A stretch of DNA of 25,181 bases from JBBKWH01 sp037968855 (GCA_037968855.1 JBBKWH010000052.1:1-25181); one strand, 5' to 3'. Shown: positions 7,405-17,211, numbered from the stretch's first letter. A program made the numbers and translations. Notes: generated by a model from the letters alone, not told the origin.

Positions 7405-7755
7405 GATGATTCTCCAAGATTAAAAAGGTTGTCGGCTCACGGCATAGGTGAGCTGTACGGGACAACTTCAATGTAATCGATTTAAAAAAAACCGCTGTGC
7501 ACCTTTTGTTGATGCTGATAGAGCCTTTGTTTATAGCGTGTGATTTTCATTTACATATTCGATTTTAAGCCTGAATCAATATTCCCTGTGTATAAAGCCT
7601 GATGAGACAAGGCTTAGGCTTGCTCATGTCTCCGATATTTATCTGCTTTATGGGGTGTTGGTCGGATCAAGTTGCTACATGAAGCGAACGAAGCGCACAG
7701 TCTGTAACGAAGCAGACGCAACATAGATGTAGTAGCCATGGGAGAAAAACAGGCA
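7405..7755. promoter_or_regulatory. Divergent intergenic region with structured leader before glpD
   Basis: No gene is seen. The left part must hold the promoter of the DUF1328 gene and the right part that of glpD. Near glpD there is a GTCTG-N8-CAGAC hairpin inside a larger imperfect inverted repeat whose outer arms are CTACAT (7675–7680) and ATGTAG (7727–7732). An AAGCCT/AGGCTT hairpin lies further upstream, without a T run. I could not pick a confident promoter or GlpR operator by eye. Confidence 0.35.
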
Positions 7756-9342
7756 ATGCAACCAGCAACAACAACGCAAACTGCCGTTCAGGTCGATTTA
7801 TTGGTCATTGGTGGTGGCATTAATGGGGTGGGCATCGCACGCGATGCAGCGGGCCGTGGTCTGTCAGTCATGCTGGTCGAGCAGGGTGACTTTGCTGGCG
7901 CAACATCGAGTGCATCCAGCAAGCTGATTCATGGTGGTTTGCGTTATCTAGAGCATTACGAATTTCGTTTGGTCAGCGAGGCGTTGGCTGAGCGTGAGCG
8001 CTTGCTTGCAATTGCACCGCATATTGCATGGCCAATGACTTTTATCATGCCGCATGTGCCTGCCTTGCGTCCGCGTTGGATGATCCGTACTGGCTTGTTT
8101 TTGTATGACCGTTTGGGCGGTCGTATCTCTTTGGCCAAATCCAAAGGCGTCACCCTCACCAATAGTCCATTGGGCCAGCCCTTAAAGCCGCAATATACCA
8201 ATGGCTTTAGCTATTCGGATGCATGGGTGGATGATGCCCGTCTGGTGATTTTAAATGCACGTTCGGCACGCTTGCATGGCGCAACCTTATTACCCAGAAC
8301 CCGCTTTGTACATGCCAAACGGCATGAGGACCATTGGCATATAGAGCTCGCCGCGAGTGGCGACCACCCCAATCCTAACCAAGTACCGACACAGGTGCAT
8401 GCCAAAATGCTGGTCAATGCCAGCGGTCCGTGGGTGCAAGCGGTACAGCAACACCTTGAGACCAGTAGCGACGTGCAAGCAACGGATAAACCCGCCAGCA
8501 AAGATCGCCTGCGCTTGGTGCAAGGCTCGCATATGGTGGTGTCACGTCGTTATGAAGGAGAGCAGGCGTATATTCTGCAACACACCGACCGTCGGGTGAT
8601 TTTTATGCTGCCGTATGAGCATGACTATACCTTGATCGGCACTACCGACACCCCGCTGGATGATCCCAACGCCAAGCCGCAGATGACCGATGCAGAGGTC
8701 GATTATCTGTGCGAGGCGGTCAATGCGTATCTAGAGACACCCGTGACGCCTGCTGATGTGATCTGGCGTTATAGCGGTGTGCGACCGTTAATGGATGACG
8801 GCACTGACAATGCGGCGGCGGTCACGCGTGACTACGAGCTTAAAGTCGACCATGCACATGGCCACGCGCCGTTGCTGACGGTCTTGGGCGGTAAGCTCAC
8901 TACCTATCGCAAGCTGGCCGAACATGCGCTAGAAAAGCTTTTACCTTTTGCACCAACGGCCACCAAGCCTGCATGGACACATACCGAAGTGTTACCTGGT
9001 GGTGATATTCCGTTGGGTTGGAATGGCTTTGACGACTGGTTGGCGGTGTTGCTATCGCAATATCCTGATTTGGACACCGACTGGCTAACACAATTGGCTC
9101 GTCGTCATGGCACGCTCACCCCAACAGTCTTAGGCGATGCCACCCAGATGGATCAACTGGGTCAACACTTTGGCGCGGGATTGTATGCCTGCGAAGCGCG
9201 CTATCTGCGTGAACACGAGTGGGCGTGGCAAGCCGACGATGTGTTGTGGCGACGCAGCAAATGTGGTCTGCATATGAGCGATGAGCAGCGGTCTGTGTTT
9301 GCAGAATGGTTCGACGCGCTTGCACCGCTTTCGGTATCCTAG
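7756..9342 (+). CDS. glpD: Aerobic glycerol-3-phosphate dehydrogenase GlpD
   Basis: Membrane-associated FAD enzyme that oxidises sn-glycerol-3-phosphate to dihydroxyacetone phosphate and passes electrons to quinone. An N-terminal FAD-binding motif VIGGGINGVG is followed by the family signatures SSASSKLIHGGLRYLEHYEF and YSGVRPL…D and by GGKLTTYRKLAEHALEKL near residue 390. The C-terminal cap ends HEWAWQADDVLWRRSKCGL. The sequence aligns with E. coli GlpD over its whole length. An ATG at 7738 would give 534 aa but has no ribosome binding site. I prefer the ATG at 7756 (528 aa), preceded by GGGAG at 7740–7744, though the spacing is long. No glpF or glpK is adjacent. A YcgN-type gene follows after 38 bp. 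Confidence 0.96.
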   Translation: MQPATTTQTAVQVDLLVIGGGINGVGIARDAAGRGLSVMLVEQGDFAGATSSASSKLIHGGLRYLEHYEFRLVSEALAERERLLAIAPHIAWPMTFIMPHVPALRPRWMIRTGLFLYDRLGGRISLAKSKGVTLTNSPLGQPLKPQYTNGFSYSDAWVDDARLVILNARSARLHGATLLPRTRFVHAKRHEDHWHIELAASGDHPNPNQVPTQVHAKMLVNASGPWVQAVQQHLETSSDVQATDKPASKDRLRLVQGSHMVVSRRYEGEQAYILQHTDRRVIFMLPYEHDYTLIGTTDTPLDDPNAKPQMTDAEVDYLCEAVNAYLETPVTPADVIWRYSGVRPLMDDGTDNAAAVTRDYELKVDHAHGHAPLLTVLGGKLTTYRKLAEHALEKLLPFAPTATKPAWTHTEVLPGGDIPLGWNGFDDWLAVLLSQYPDLDTDWLTQLARRHGTLTPTVLGDATQMDQLGQHFGAGLYACEARYLREHEWAWQADDVLWRRSKCGLHMSDEQRSVFAEWFDALAPLSVS

Positions 9343-9380
9343 GCACTGACTCTTGTTTGTTAAACAGTTGGATAAATGCC

Positions 9381-9848
9381 GTGTCGGATAAACCTGTCAA
9401 TCAGCCATTGCGCGAACGCTTTTGGGAACATTACTCGCTGGATCAATTGACCCTTGCTGAGTGGGAGGCGGTGTGTGATGGCTGTGGCTTGTGCTGCTTG
9501 GTCAAGCTTGAAGATGAAGATACCCACGAGGTGGCGTACACCAAGCTGGCTTGCAAGTTGCTGGACTGCAAAACCGCGCGTTGTACCGACTATGCTAACC
9601 GCAAGCAGCATGTGCCAGACTGCGTGCAACTGACGCCCAATATGGTCGGCCAATTGCATTGGCTGCCACCATCGTGCGCTTATAAGCGTTTAGACAACGG
9701 CCAAAAACTACCACGCTGGCATCCCTTGATCACGGGTAATGCCAAAAGCGTGCGCGAAGCACGCAAGTCTGCCGCAGGACGTTGTATTCCCGAAACGGAT
9801 ATTGCAGAAGATGATGTCGAAGATTATGTGGTGCGGTGGGTGCGCTAA
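9381..9848 (+). CDS. YcgN/UPF0260-family Cys-cluster protein
   Basis: 155-aa cytosolic protein of the YcgN (UPF0260) family. Cysteines are clustered at residues 32, 35, 38 and 39 (CDGCGLCC), then 58, 63, 68, 81, 99 and 135. The spacing suggests metal or Fe-S binding, as proposed for the wider CxxCxxCC family. Conserved blocks include EWEAVCDGCG, CVQLTPN, WLPPSCAYKRL and LPRWHPLITG. I place the start at the GTG at 9381 (VSDKPVNQ), because the longer frame overlaps the end of glpD with unrelated sequence and because family members begin about here; GGA lies 10 nt upstream. It is probably co-transcribed with glpD. The biochemical function is not established. Confidence 0.88.
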   Translation: MSDKPVNQPLRERFWEHYSLDQLTLAEWEAVCDGCGLCCLVKLEDEDTHEVAYTKLACKLLDCKTARCTDYANRKQHVPDCVQLTPNMVGQLHWLPPSCAYKRLDNGQKLPRWHPLITGNAKSVREARKSAAGRCIPETDIAEDDVEDYVVRWVR

Positions 9849-9888
9849 GCCGTAGCCTAACGCAGGTTTTACAACGGATTGACCAGAC

Positions 9889-10143
9889 TTACATCAAACG
9901 AGCTTTAATCGATGCGTAGGTTTTTTTCAGTTCATCACCCAACTGCTTGGTGCTTTTGACCAGTTCTTCTTTGGTGTCTTGAGTCATGTTGTGAATTGAC
10001 TCAAACAGTTGTTCGGTTTTGTCTTCAGCCGCTTGCCACTCTTGTTTGATATCAAGTTTGGCAAGGCCAACTTTGACTTTCATTTCATCACGTTGAGTGG
10101 TCAAGTCAGCTTTGATTTGCTCTAGATCGGCTTTAATATTCAT
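9889..10143 (-). CDS. 84-aa charged helical protein, paralog A
   Basis: Small soluble protein, highly charged and predicted almost wholly alpha-helical or coiled coil, with an invariant-looking core AEDKTEQLF and end KKTYASIK. I do not recognise a named family. It is about 69% identical over its full length to the gene at 10452–10706. GGAG lies 8 nt before the ATG. The longer upstream frame to 10359 lies in the conserved non-coding leader and is not credible as protein. Its helical, Lys/Glu-rich character resembles small stress-induced proteins, but that is analogy, not homology. Confidence 0.82.
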   Translation of the reverse strand: MNIKADLEQIKADLTTQRDEMKVKVGLAKLDIKQEWQAAEDKTEQLFESIHNMTQDTKEELVKSTKQLGDELKKTYASIKARLM

Positions 10144-10170
10144 GCGCTTACTCCAACGATGGGATAATAC

Positions 10171-10259
10171 GACAGAGGATCTGTCGATATATTTTTTAAT
10201 CGCATCTATAGTCAACAGTAGGCGCATTGCACGGCGATGACAAGTAAAACCATAAAAAA
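10171..10259 (-). promoter_or_regulatory. Conserved leader/promoter block of paralog A
   Basis: This block shares ordered, equally spaced elements with the region upstream of paralog B: a GACAGA-N3-TCTGTC inverted repeat (10171–10185) about 28 bp before the ATG, TCGCATCTATA at 10200–10210 (TATAGAT on the coding strand, –10-like), and ATGACAAGTA starting 37 bp further on at 10237. Confidence 0.5.
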
Positions 10260-10398
10260 AGTAAGGGTTTTTTGAGCGCTTTGTGTTGCTCAATGACGAG
10301 TAGCCGATTGGGTTGTTCTGGCTGGGTCTATTGCCCTGATCCATGCAGACAAGCGTCAACCCTGATCCACGCGATCAACAATCCAATGGCATTGCTAA

Positions 10399-10429
10399 AC
10401 ATCCCCCAAAGATTGTTTTCGGGGGATGT
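10399..10429 (-). terminator. Hairpin terminator after paralog B
   Basis: A 9-bp GC-rich perfect stem (ACATCCCCC at 10399–10407 with GGGGGATGT at 10421–10429) lies 22 bp past the stop of the 10452–10706 gene. Only a short T run follows on the minus strand, so termination strength is uncertain. Confidence 0.6.
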
Positions 10430-10451
10430 CTGATCGTGCTGTATGGCTGCC

Positions 10452-10706
10452 TTACAGCACACGCGATTTGATTGAGGCGTAGGTTTTTTTCAGATCATCG
10501 CCCAGTTGCTTGGCACCTTTAATCACGTCTTCTTTGGTGTCATGGGTCATGCTGCTCAGCGAGTCAAAAAGCTGCTCGGTTTTGTCTTCGGCAGATTGCC
10601 ATTCTTCTTTAATTTCAGCCTTGGCAATGCCCATTTTGACTTTAAGTTCATCACGTTGTGCAATTAGGTCTGCTTTAAGTTGCTCTAAATCGGTTTTGAT
10701 AGTCAT
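10452..10706 (-). CDS. 84-aa charged helical protein, paralog B
   Basis: Tandem paralog of the gene at 9889–10143. It has the same length, no gaps in alignment and the same core (IKxDLEQ, KADL, QRDE, AEDKTEQLF, KQLGD, LKKTYASIK). Most of the 26 differences are conservative. GGAG lies 8 nt before the ATG, as in paralog A. It has its own conserved upstream block and a hairpin after its stop, so the two copies look like independent transcription units made by duplication of a complete gene with its promoter. The function is unknown. Confidence 0.85.
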   Translation of the reverse strand: MTIKTDLEQLKADLIAQRDELKVKMGIAKAEIKEEWQSAEDKTEQLFDSLSSMTHDTKEDVIKGAKQLGDDLKKTYASIKSRVL

Positions 10707-10734
10707 GCTTGCGGCTCCAATAATGGGATAAAAA

Positions 10735-10825
10735 GACAGACGATCTGCCAGAAGGGTTTTTCATCGTATCTATACTGAACACTAAGGGGATTTTAAGGCC
10801 ATGACAAGTATACCCATACAAAAAA
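10735..10825 (-). promoter_or_regulatory. Conserved leader/promoter block of paralog B
   Basis: Counterpart of the paralog A block: GACAGA-N3-TCTGCC at 10735–10749, TCGTATCTATA at 10764–10774, and ATGACAAGTA starting at 10801, again exactly 37 bp beyond the previous element. Sequence between these elements has diverged, which suggests the elements are selected. Confidence 0.5.
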
Positions 10826-10958
10826 TATGGTTTTTATTTGCGCTTGATCGCTTGCTTTTTGTTGTGCGACAGGATTTGTCACAGTGCGTGATCACCCCCT
10901 GCCCAAAACAGACTAAACCCCGTACCATCGGGACATCTTTGACACACAGATTGGTGCA

Positions 10959-12215
10959 ATGACTCCGTCCATTCCCTTGCCCGAACGTATCCGCCCGCAT
11001 CGTTTATCGGATGTGATTGGCCAGACTCATCTCTTGGGTGAGCAAGGGCCGCTCAAGCAAATGGTCGATCAAGGCAATCTGCCCTCAATGATTTTTTGGG
11101 GGCCAGCAGGCGTGGGCAAAACCACCTTGGCGTTATTGCTGGCCGAGGCGGTGGATCGGCCGTTTATTAGTCTGTCGGCGATCAGTGCAGGGGTGAAAGA
11201 AATCCGCGACTTGATCAGTCAAAGCGGCGAGTTGATGCCGCCTGTGGTGTTTATTGACGAGATTCATCGCTTTAATAAAGGCCAGCAAGATGCGCTATTG
11301 GCCGCAGTGGAAAAAGGCCGCATCACCTTGATTGGCGCAACCACTGAAAACCCCTCGTTTGAGGTCAATAACGCCCTGCTGTCACGCTGTCAGGTCTATA
11401 CGCTTGCGCCATTAAGCCGTGAGGAACTGATCGCCGTCCTAAAACGCGCCATGCGTCTTGATAGCGAACTGAGCCAACGCGAGATCAAAGTGCATGAAGT
11501 CGATGCGCTGATTCAATTGTCCGGTGGTGATGCGCGTAAATTGCTGAACTTGTTTGAGTTGGCGATAGCCACCCAAGATCCAGATGCGCCGATTAACATC
11601 ACCAATGATCTGATTTTGCAGAGCGCACAACAGAATATTGTCCGTTATGACAAATCTGGCGATCAGCATTACGACATTGTTTCGGCATTTATTAAATCGA
11701 TGCGCGGCAGTGATCCCGATGCGGCCTTGTATTGGATGGCACGGATGATTAAAGGCGGCGAAGATCCGGTCTTTATTGCCCGTCGCATGTTGATTTTGGC
11801 CAGTGAAGATATTGGCAACGCCAACCCGAATGCCTTGTTATTGGCTGGAGAATGCTTTCGCTCGGTGCAGGCGATTGGTTATCCAGAGTGTCGAATTATT
11901 TTGGGCCATACCGCCGTGTATTTGGCCACCAGTGCCAAGAGTAATAGCACCTATCAGGCCATCAATGCGGCGTTGGCGCTGGCCGAAAAAACCGCCCATT
12001 TGCCGGTGCCAATTCATCTACGCAATGCACCAACCCCATTGATGAAAGAGCAAGGCTATGGCACAGGCTATCAATATGCACATGATTTTCCCAATCACTT
12101 TGTCGCGCAGGAATATTTGCCACCAGAGCTAAAAGGCACAACTTTGTACCAAGCGGCAGATAATAAACGTGAGCAAGAGACAGCCAAGCTACAGGCACAG
12201 CGGTGGGGAGAGTAG
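10959..12215 (+). CDS. rarA: Replication-associated recombination protein A (AAA+ ATPase, RarA/MgsA)
   Basis: 418-aa AAA+ ATPase of the RarA/MgsA/WRNIP1 family, which acts at stalled replication forks. Visible motifs: Walker A GPAGVGKT (48–55), Walker B VVFIDEIH (96–103), sensor 1 GATTENP (126–132) and an arginine-finger SR at 142–143. The C-terminal tetramerisation region contains SAFIKSMRGSDPDAALYWMARM and GEDPVFIARRML, which are highly conserved in the family. The length is normal. No clear Shine-Dalgarno precedes the ATG. The next gene starts 3 bp after the stop, so they form an operon. Confidence 0.96.
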   Translation: MTPSIPLPERIRPHRLSDVIGQTHLLGEQGPLKQMVDQGNLPSMIFWGPAGVGKTTLALLLAEAVDRPFISLSAISAGVKEIRDLISQSGELMPPVVFIDEIHRFNKGQQDALLAAVEKGRITLIGATTENPSFEVNNALLSRCQVYTLAPLSREELIAVLKRAMRLDSELSQREIKVHEVDALIQLSGGDARKLLNLFELAIATQDPDAPINITNDLILQSAQQNIVRYDKSGDQHYDIVSAFIKSMRGSDPDAALYWMARMIKGGEDPVFIARRMLILASEDIGNANPNALLLAGECFRSVQAIGYPECRIILGHTAVYLATSAKSNSTYQAINAALALAEKTAHLPVPIHLRNAPTPLMKEQGYGTGYQYAHDFPNHFVAQEYLPPELKGTTLYQAADNKREQETAKLQAQRWGE

Positions 12216-12218
12216 GCA

Positions 12219-13355
<1,137 letters not shown>

Positions 13356-13410
13356 CAAGTGTTTCCGCTGTTTTTTATCAGCCTGCATGTGGCTGACTGA
13401 TCAGGGGGAT

Positions 13411-14130
13411 TTAGATCCCGCTTAAATCCACACCCAGACGATTGGACACTTCTTCGTAGGCTTCGATCACATCACCCAAGCCTTGGCGGAAACGGTCTTT
13501 GTCGAGTTTCTTCTTGGTTTGTTTGTCCCATAGACGGCAGCCATCTGGCGAGAATTCATCGCCCAACACAATCTGGTCATGAAACACCCCAAACTCAAGT
13601 TTAAAGTCCACCAGCATCATGCCAGCGTCATCAAACAAGGTTTTGAGGATGTCGTTCACCTTGTAGGTCAGCTCTTTCATGCTGGCCAGTTGCTCGGCCG
13701 TGGCCCAGCCTAAGGTGACCGACAATGACTCGTTGACCATTGGATCGCCAAGTGCGTCGTCTTTGTAAAACAGTTCAAAGGTTGGCGGAGTCAGTGCAGT
13801 GCCTTCTTCAACACCGACACGGCGGCATAGGCTACCGGCGGCATAGTTGCGAATCACGCACTCGACCGGAATCATGTTCAGGCGTTTGACCAACACTTCG
13901 TCTGGGGTCAGCAGGCGTTCAAAGTGAGTCGGCACACCAGCATCGGCCAGTTTTTGCATGATAAAGGCGTTAAAGCGATTATTAACGCGACCTTTGCGCG
14001 CCAATTGTTCTACTTTTTTGCCATCAAACGCTGAGGTGTCATCGCGAAAGACCAAGATCAGACGATCGGCATCGTCGGTTTCGTAGACGGATTTGGCTTT
14101 GCCAGTGTAGAGCAGGGCGTTCTTTTGCAT
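13411..14130 (-). CDS. purC: Phosphoribosylaminoimidazole-succinocarboxamide synthase (SAICAR synthetase)
   Basis: Purine biosynthesis enzyme joining CAIR and aspartate with ATP to make SAICAR. The 239-aa product, counted from the ATG at 14130 (MQKNALLYTGKAKSVY), closely follows E. coli PurC (237 aa), including GKAKSVYETD, RDDTSAFDG, VPVECVIRNYAAGSL, DPMVNES, DFKLEFG and LGDEFSPDGCRLWD. An ATG nine bases upstream is possible but gives a non-homologous extension. It is the last gene of a dapA–bamC-like–purC operon, 19 bp after the lipoprotein stop. Confidence 0.97.
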   Translation of the reverse strand: MQKNALLYTGKAKSVYETDDADRLILVFRDDTSAFDGKKVEQLARKGRVNNRFNAFIMQKLADAGVPTHFERLLTPDEVLVKRLNMIPVECVIRNYAAGSLCRRVGVEEGTALTPPTFELFYKDDALGDPMVNESLSVTLGWATAEQLASMKELTYKVNDILKTLFDDAGMMLVDFKLEFGVFHDQIVLGDEFSPDGCRLWDKQTKKKLDKDRFRQGLGDVIEAYEEVSNRLGVDLSGI

Positions 14131-14149
14131 GGTGATCATCGATCCGATA

Positions 14150-14755
14150 TCAGGAGGGCCAATGCTGGATAATCTGGTTCAGCAGATCGGTGGCAATGGC
14201 TTTGTCAGCAAGAGCGTCTTTGGCGTCTTGCACGGTTACTGTGGTGGCGTTGCCGTTACGGCTGAGCCTCAGCATGAGGGGTTTGTCTTGCATGGTAATG
14301 TCCACGCGAGCAAGGGTGTAGTTGCGATCAACGGTGTTGATCTTGCTGTCATCAATGGCTTTGTTGAGCAGATCCCAGATACGCTCGGCATTGCCTTCAA
14401 TTTTTAGCACTGGATAGCCATTACCATCAATCACCAGATCGGGTGCAGCAGGCTTGCCGGTATCAACGGCTTGCTGACGTTTAATGGCAGCGACATCAAG
14501 CGGCTTAGGCGCAGGCATGACAAAGCGGTTGCCTTTGGCATTGCTGACAATCGGGCCACCATCTACGCTGGGTTTCACCGGCGGCGTTGGATAAATTGGC
14601 ACAAACGCGCGAGTTTGTTGATCCACAGGCAACTTTAATGGCGCAAGCGTGCGTGCTTTTTGGTAGTCCAGCGAGCTGTTGTCTATCGCAAAACGGCTAC
14701 AACCGCTGAGCATCAAGAGAGCAATGGCCAAGGTTAGGCCGGAGCGATAGCGCAT
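14150..14755 (-). CDS. bamC: BamC/NlpB-like outer-membrane lipoprotein (short form)
   Basis: 201-aa lipoprotein with lipobox LSGC (Cys19), preceded by GAGGA at a good distance from the ATG. The N-terminal part after the Cys is extended and Pro-rich (LAPLKLPVDQQ), like the unstructured BamC segment that contacts BamD. The C-terminal ~100 residues contain a helix-grip-like domain (GNAERIWDLLNKAIDD). E. coli BamC is about 344 aa with two such domains, so this form has only one. Position between dapA and purC supports the assignment, since BamC (NlpB) follows dapA in many gammaproteobacteria. The expected role is as an accessory lipoprotein of the BAM outer-membrane assembly complex. Confidence 0.8.
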   Translation of the reverse strand: MRYRSGLTLAIALLMLSGCSRFAIDNSSLDYQKARTLAPLKLPVDQQTRAFVPIYPTPPVKPSVDGGPIVSNAKGNRFVMPAPKPLDVAAIKRQQAVDTGKPAAPDLVIDGNGYPVLKIEGNAERIWDLLNKAIDDSKINTVDRNYTLARVDITMQDKPLMLRLSRNGNATTVTVQDAKDALADKAIATDLLNQIIQHWPS

Positions 14756-14809
14756 GGTGAATCCTCAAATCAGACCGTAATATCAGACCGCAGTGCCGAC
14801 CCTACAGGA

Positions 14810-15712
14810 TCAGCCCTTGAGCATACCAGAGTCGAGCAGCGCTTGATGGACCACAGTTTGGCAATTGTCTGCCAGTACTGTTAACGGCAAGCGGATGCCG
14901 GTTTTGATCATGCCCATATCGGCCAAGGCCCATTTGACCGGAATCGGATTGGATTCGCAGAACAAATCACGATGCAGCATTTCAATTTGCTCGTTGAGGC
15001 TTTCGGCTTTGGCGCTGTCGCCGTTCATGGCGGCCATACAGATTTGGCTCATGATCGCAGGGGCGACGTTGGCGGTGACCGAGACATTACCACGCGCACC
15101 CAGCAGCATCAGTTGCCATGCGGTGGGATCATCACCAGAGAACACATCCAGACGACCTGCCAGACGTTGAATCAAGTCATGGCCGCGATTGAGATCACCG
15201 GTTGCATCTTTGATTGAGGCAATGTTGTCGATACCCGCAAGGCGCACCACGGTGTCATTATGCATGTCGACACCGGTACGACCGGGCACGTTATACAGCA
15301 TTTGTGGCAGGTCAACGGCTTCGGCAACTGCGCGATAGTGGCGATACAGACCTTCTTGGGTTGGTTTGTTGTAATACGGCGTGACCAATAGTGCGGCATC
15401 CGCGCCTAAGCGACGGGCGGTTTCGGTTAGCTCAATCGCTTCGCGCGTTGAGTTGGCGCCTGTGCCTGCAATGACTGGAATCCGCCCAGCGGTGCGTGCG
15501 ATCACGCGCTCAATCACTTGGGCGTGTTCATTGACATCGAGGGTGGCGGATTCGCCTGTTGTGCCAACGGCAACTAAGCCGTGGGTGCCTTGAGCAATGT
15601 GCCAATCAACCAGTTGATCTAATGCGGCCCAATCTAAAGTGCCGTCTTCGAACATGGGTGTGACAATCGCGACCAAGGAGCCTTGAATGATTTTTGTTCC
15701 GTTCTGGGTCAT
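14810..15712 (-). CDS. dapA: 4-hydroxy-tetrahydrodipicolinate synthase
   Basis: Catalyses the first committed step of the diaminopimelate and lysine pathway, condensing pyruvate with aspartate semialdehyde. I use the ATG at 15712 (MTQNGTKIIQGSLVAIVTPM; 300 aa), with GGAG 9 nt upstream. Key residues: T51/T52 in GTTGES, Y114 in TPYYN, Y140 and R145 in LYNVPGRTG, and the Schiff-base lysine K168 in IASIKDATG. These map onto the E. coli residues (Y107, Y133, R138, K161) with a constant offset of seven. It is the first gene of the operon with the BamC-like lipoprotein and purC. No lysine riboswitch is evident in the short leader. Confidence 0.97.
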   Translation of the reverse strand: MTQNGTKIIQGSLVAIVTPMFEDGTLDWAALDQLVDWHIAQGTHGLVAVGTTGESATLDVNEHAQVIERVIARTAGRIPVIAGTGANSTREAIELTETARRLGADAALLVTPYYNKPTQEGLYRHYRAVAEAVDLPQMLYNVPGRTGVDMHNDTVVRLAGIDNIASIKDATGDLNRGHDLIQRLAGRLDVFSGDDPTAWQLMLLGARGNVSVTANVAPAIMSQICMAAMNGDSAKAESLNEQIEMLHRDLFCESNPIPVKWALADMGMIKTGIRLPLTVLADNCQTVVHQALLDSGMLKG

Positions 15713-15853
15713 GCGTCTACACTCCTGCGCAAGCAATGATTTCTGCTGCGCCGAATGATCAGATCCGTAAGCAGTCAGACCGCGATGTTAAGAAACCAGC
15801 GGCCCAAAGACAAGCCACAGACCAGCAAAGTTCGATGGAAACCAGACAAATAC

Positions 15854-15884
15854 AAAAAAGCCGGAACAAATGTCCGGCTTTTTT
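15854..15884 (-). terminator. Terminator after tRNA-Gly
   Basis: A 12-bp perfect stem (AAAAAAGCCGGA at 15854–15865 with TCCGGCTTTTTT at 15873–15884) has a 7-nt loop. It is 43 bp past the tRNA-Gly 3' end and separates it from dapA. Confidence 0.9.
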
Positions 15885-15926
15885 GCGATTCATTTGATTT
15901 TGCTTGAGCATAATCAAATGAGAATT

Positions 15927-16002
<76 letters not shown>

Positions 16003-16243
16003 TTTGTGGAGTGACATTCTAGCGAAATTTTTTGGGCTGTCAACTAAAAATCAGTGCGAATGTACACAAAAACGCGAACGCCATTGCATGACATCTACTC
16101 GATTGCCTACAAAAACATCCTAGATCGAAACCCCTCATGATCATTAGCATGTTTTTATTGAAAAAATATCAATCACGATTTGCAATCTATGGCTGGCGTG
16201 CGCGCTGCCCGATTGTGAAGTGACTTTTTGAGGAGCATGTTTG

Positions 16244-17080
16244 ATGTCCACCATTTTATCGTCTGCTGTATTGAGCAAGCGCAGTGCTTGTGCCGTGCTC
16301 ATGGGAAGTGCCTTGGCGCTGGGTGGCTGTAGTAGTACCACCCAAGGTGGCGCGACTGGCGTTGATCGCAATCAGTTGTTGTTGGTGTCGACGGAGCAAG
16401 TCAATGCCATGGCAGCCCAGAGCTATCAAGAGGATCTGGCCAAGGCGCGTGCAGCTGGTGTATTAGATCGTGATGCAGCCATGCTGGCGCGACTCAAACG
16501 GATTGCCAATCGACTGATTCCACACGTCTCGCAGTTTCGCTCAGATGCACGGAGCTGGAACTGGGAAGTGCATACCATCACCAGTAATGAGCTAAACGCT
16601 TATGCCTCACCCGGTGGCAAAGTAATGTTCTATACCGGCATCGTTAATCGTCTCAATTTAACGGATGACGAAATCGCCGCAATTATGGGCCACGAGATTG
16701 CCCATGCCCTGCGCGAACATGCGCGTGAGCGTCTGTCGCGTCAGGCGGCACAGCAGACTGGATTGGGCTTGTTGGCATCGGTTGCTGGTCTGTCGCAAGG
16801 TCAGGCACAAGCCGTGGGCATGGCCACGCAGTTGGGCCTAGATCTGCCGCATAACCGTACCCAAGAGTCAGAAGCCGATACGCTAGGCTTAGAGTTGATG
16901 GCGCGTGCGGGTTACAACCCACAAGCAGCAGTGACCCTGTGGCAAAAAATGCAACAGGCCAGCAGCGGCGAGCCACCAAAGTTTCTTAGCACTCACCCAT
17001 CTACTGTGGATCGAATTAGCCAAATTCGTAACTTATTGCCACGGGTGATGCCGCTATATCAACAAGCCAAAAAATCATAG
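16244..17080 (+). CDS. M48-family zinc metalloprotease lipoprotein
   Basis: 278-aa lipoprotein peptidase. The signal peptide ends in LGGC (Cys29). The zinc motif HEIAH is at 150–154, the third-ligand motif ESEAD at about 208–212, and STHPS (His252) is near the C-terminus. This arrangement is that of the M48 proteases LoiP/YcaL and BepA-like enzymes, which degrade or help quality-control misassembled outer-membrane proteins. The ATG at 16244 has AGGAG 9 nt upstream; the TTG just before it is not needed. It is probably anchored in the outer membrane, facing the periplasm. It lacks the TPR domain of BepA, so the LoiP/YcaL type fits better. Confidence 0.93.
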   Translation: MSTILSSAVLSKRSACAVLMGSALALGGCSSTTQGGATGVDRNQLLLVSTEQVNAMAAQSYQEDLAKARAAGVLDRDAAMLARLKRIANRLIPHVSQFRSDARSWNWEVHTITSNELNAYASPGGKVMFYTGIVNRLNLTDDEIAAIMGHEIAHALREHARERLSRQAAQQTGLGLLASVAGLSQGQAQAVGMATQLGLDLPHNRTQESEADTLGLELMARAGYNPQAAVTLWQKMQQASSGEPPKFLSTHPSTVDRISQIRNLLPRVMPLYQQAKKS

Positions 17081-17211
17081 TCAGGTGCCTTGCGTATTGA
17101 GCATGCGGTTTTGGCGCTGTTTTGGCATTGGTGTCCTTGCACTGATGCCTTACACTTGACGGCGTGATTGATGATTTTTGGCTGTTTTTTTGATTGGGAA
17201 GATCCGCATCC

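Noticed and set aside
7226..7423. 65-aa plus-strand frame rich in Lys, Thr and Ala
   Set aside because: It is the antisense of the DUF1328 gene, which has the correct start, ribosome binding site, family sequence and terminator.
10144..10359. N-terminal extension of the 84-aa paralog A
   Set aside because: This DNA is a conserved non-coding leader shared with paralog B, and the true ATG at 10143 has its own GGAG.
15713..15853. Lysine riboswitch before dapA
   Set aside because: The interval is only ~140 bp and lacks the long multi-helix leader; no matching elements were seen.
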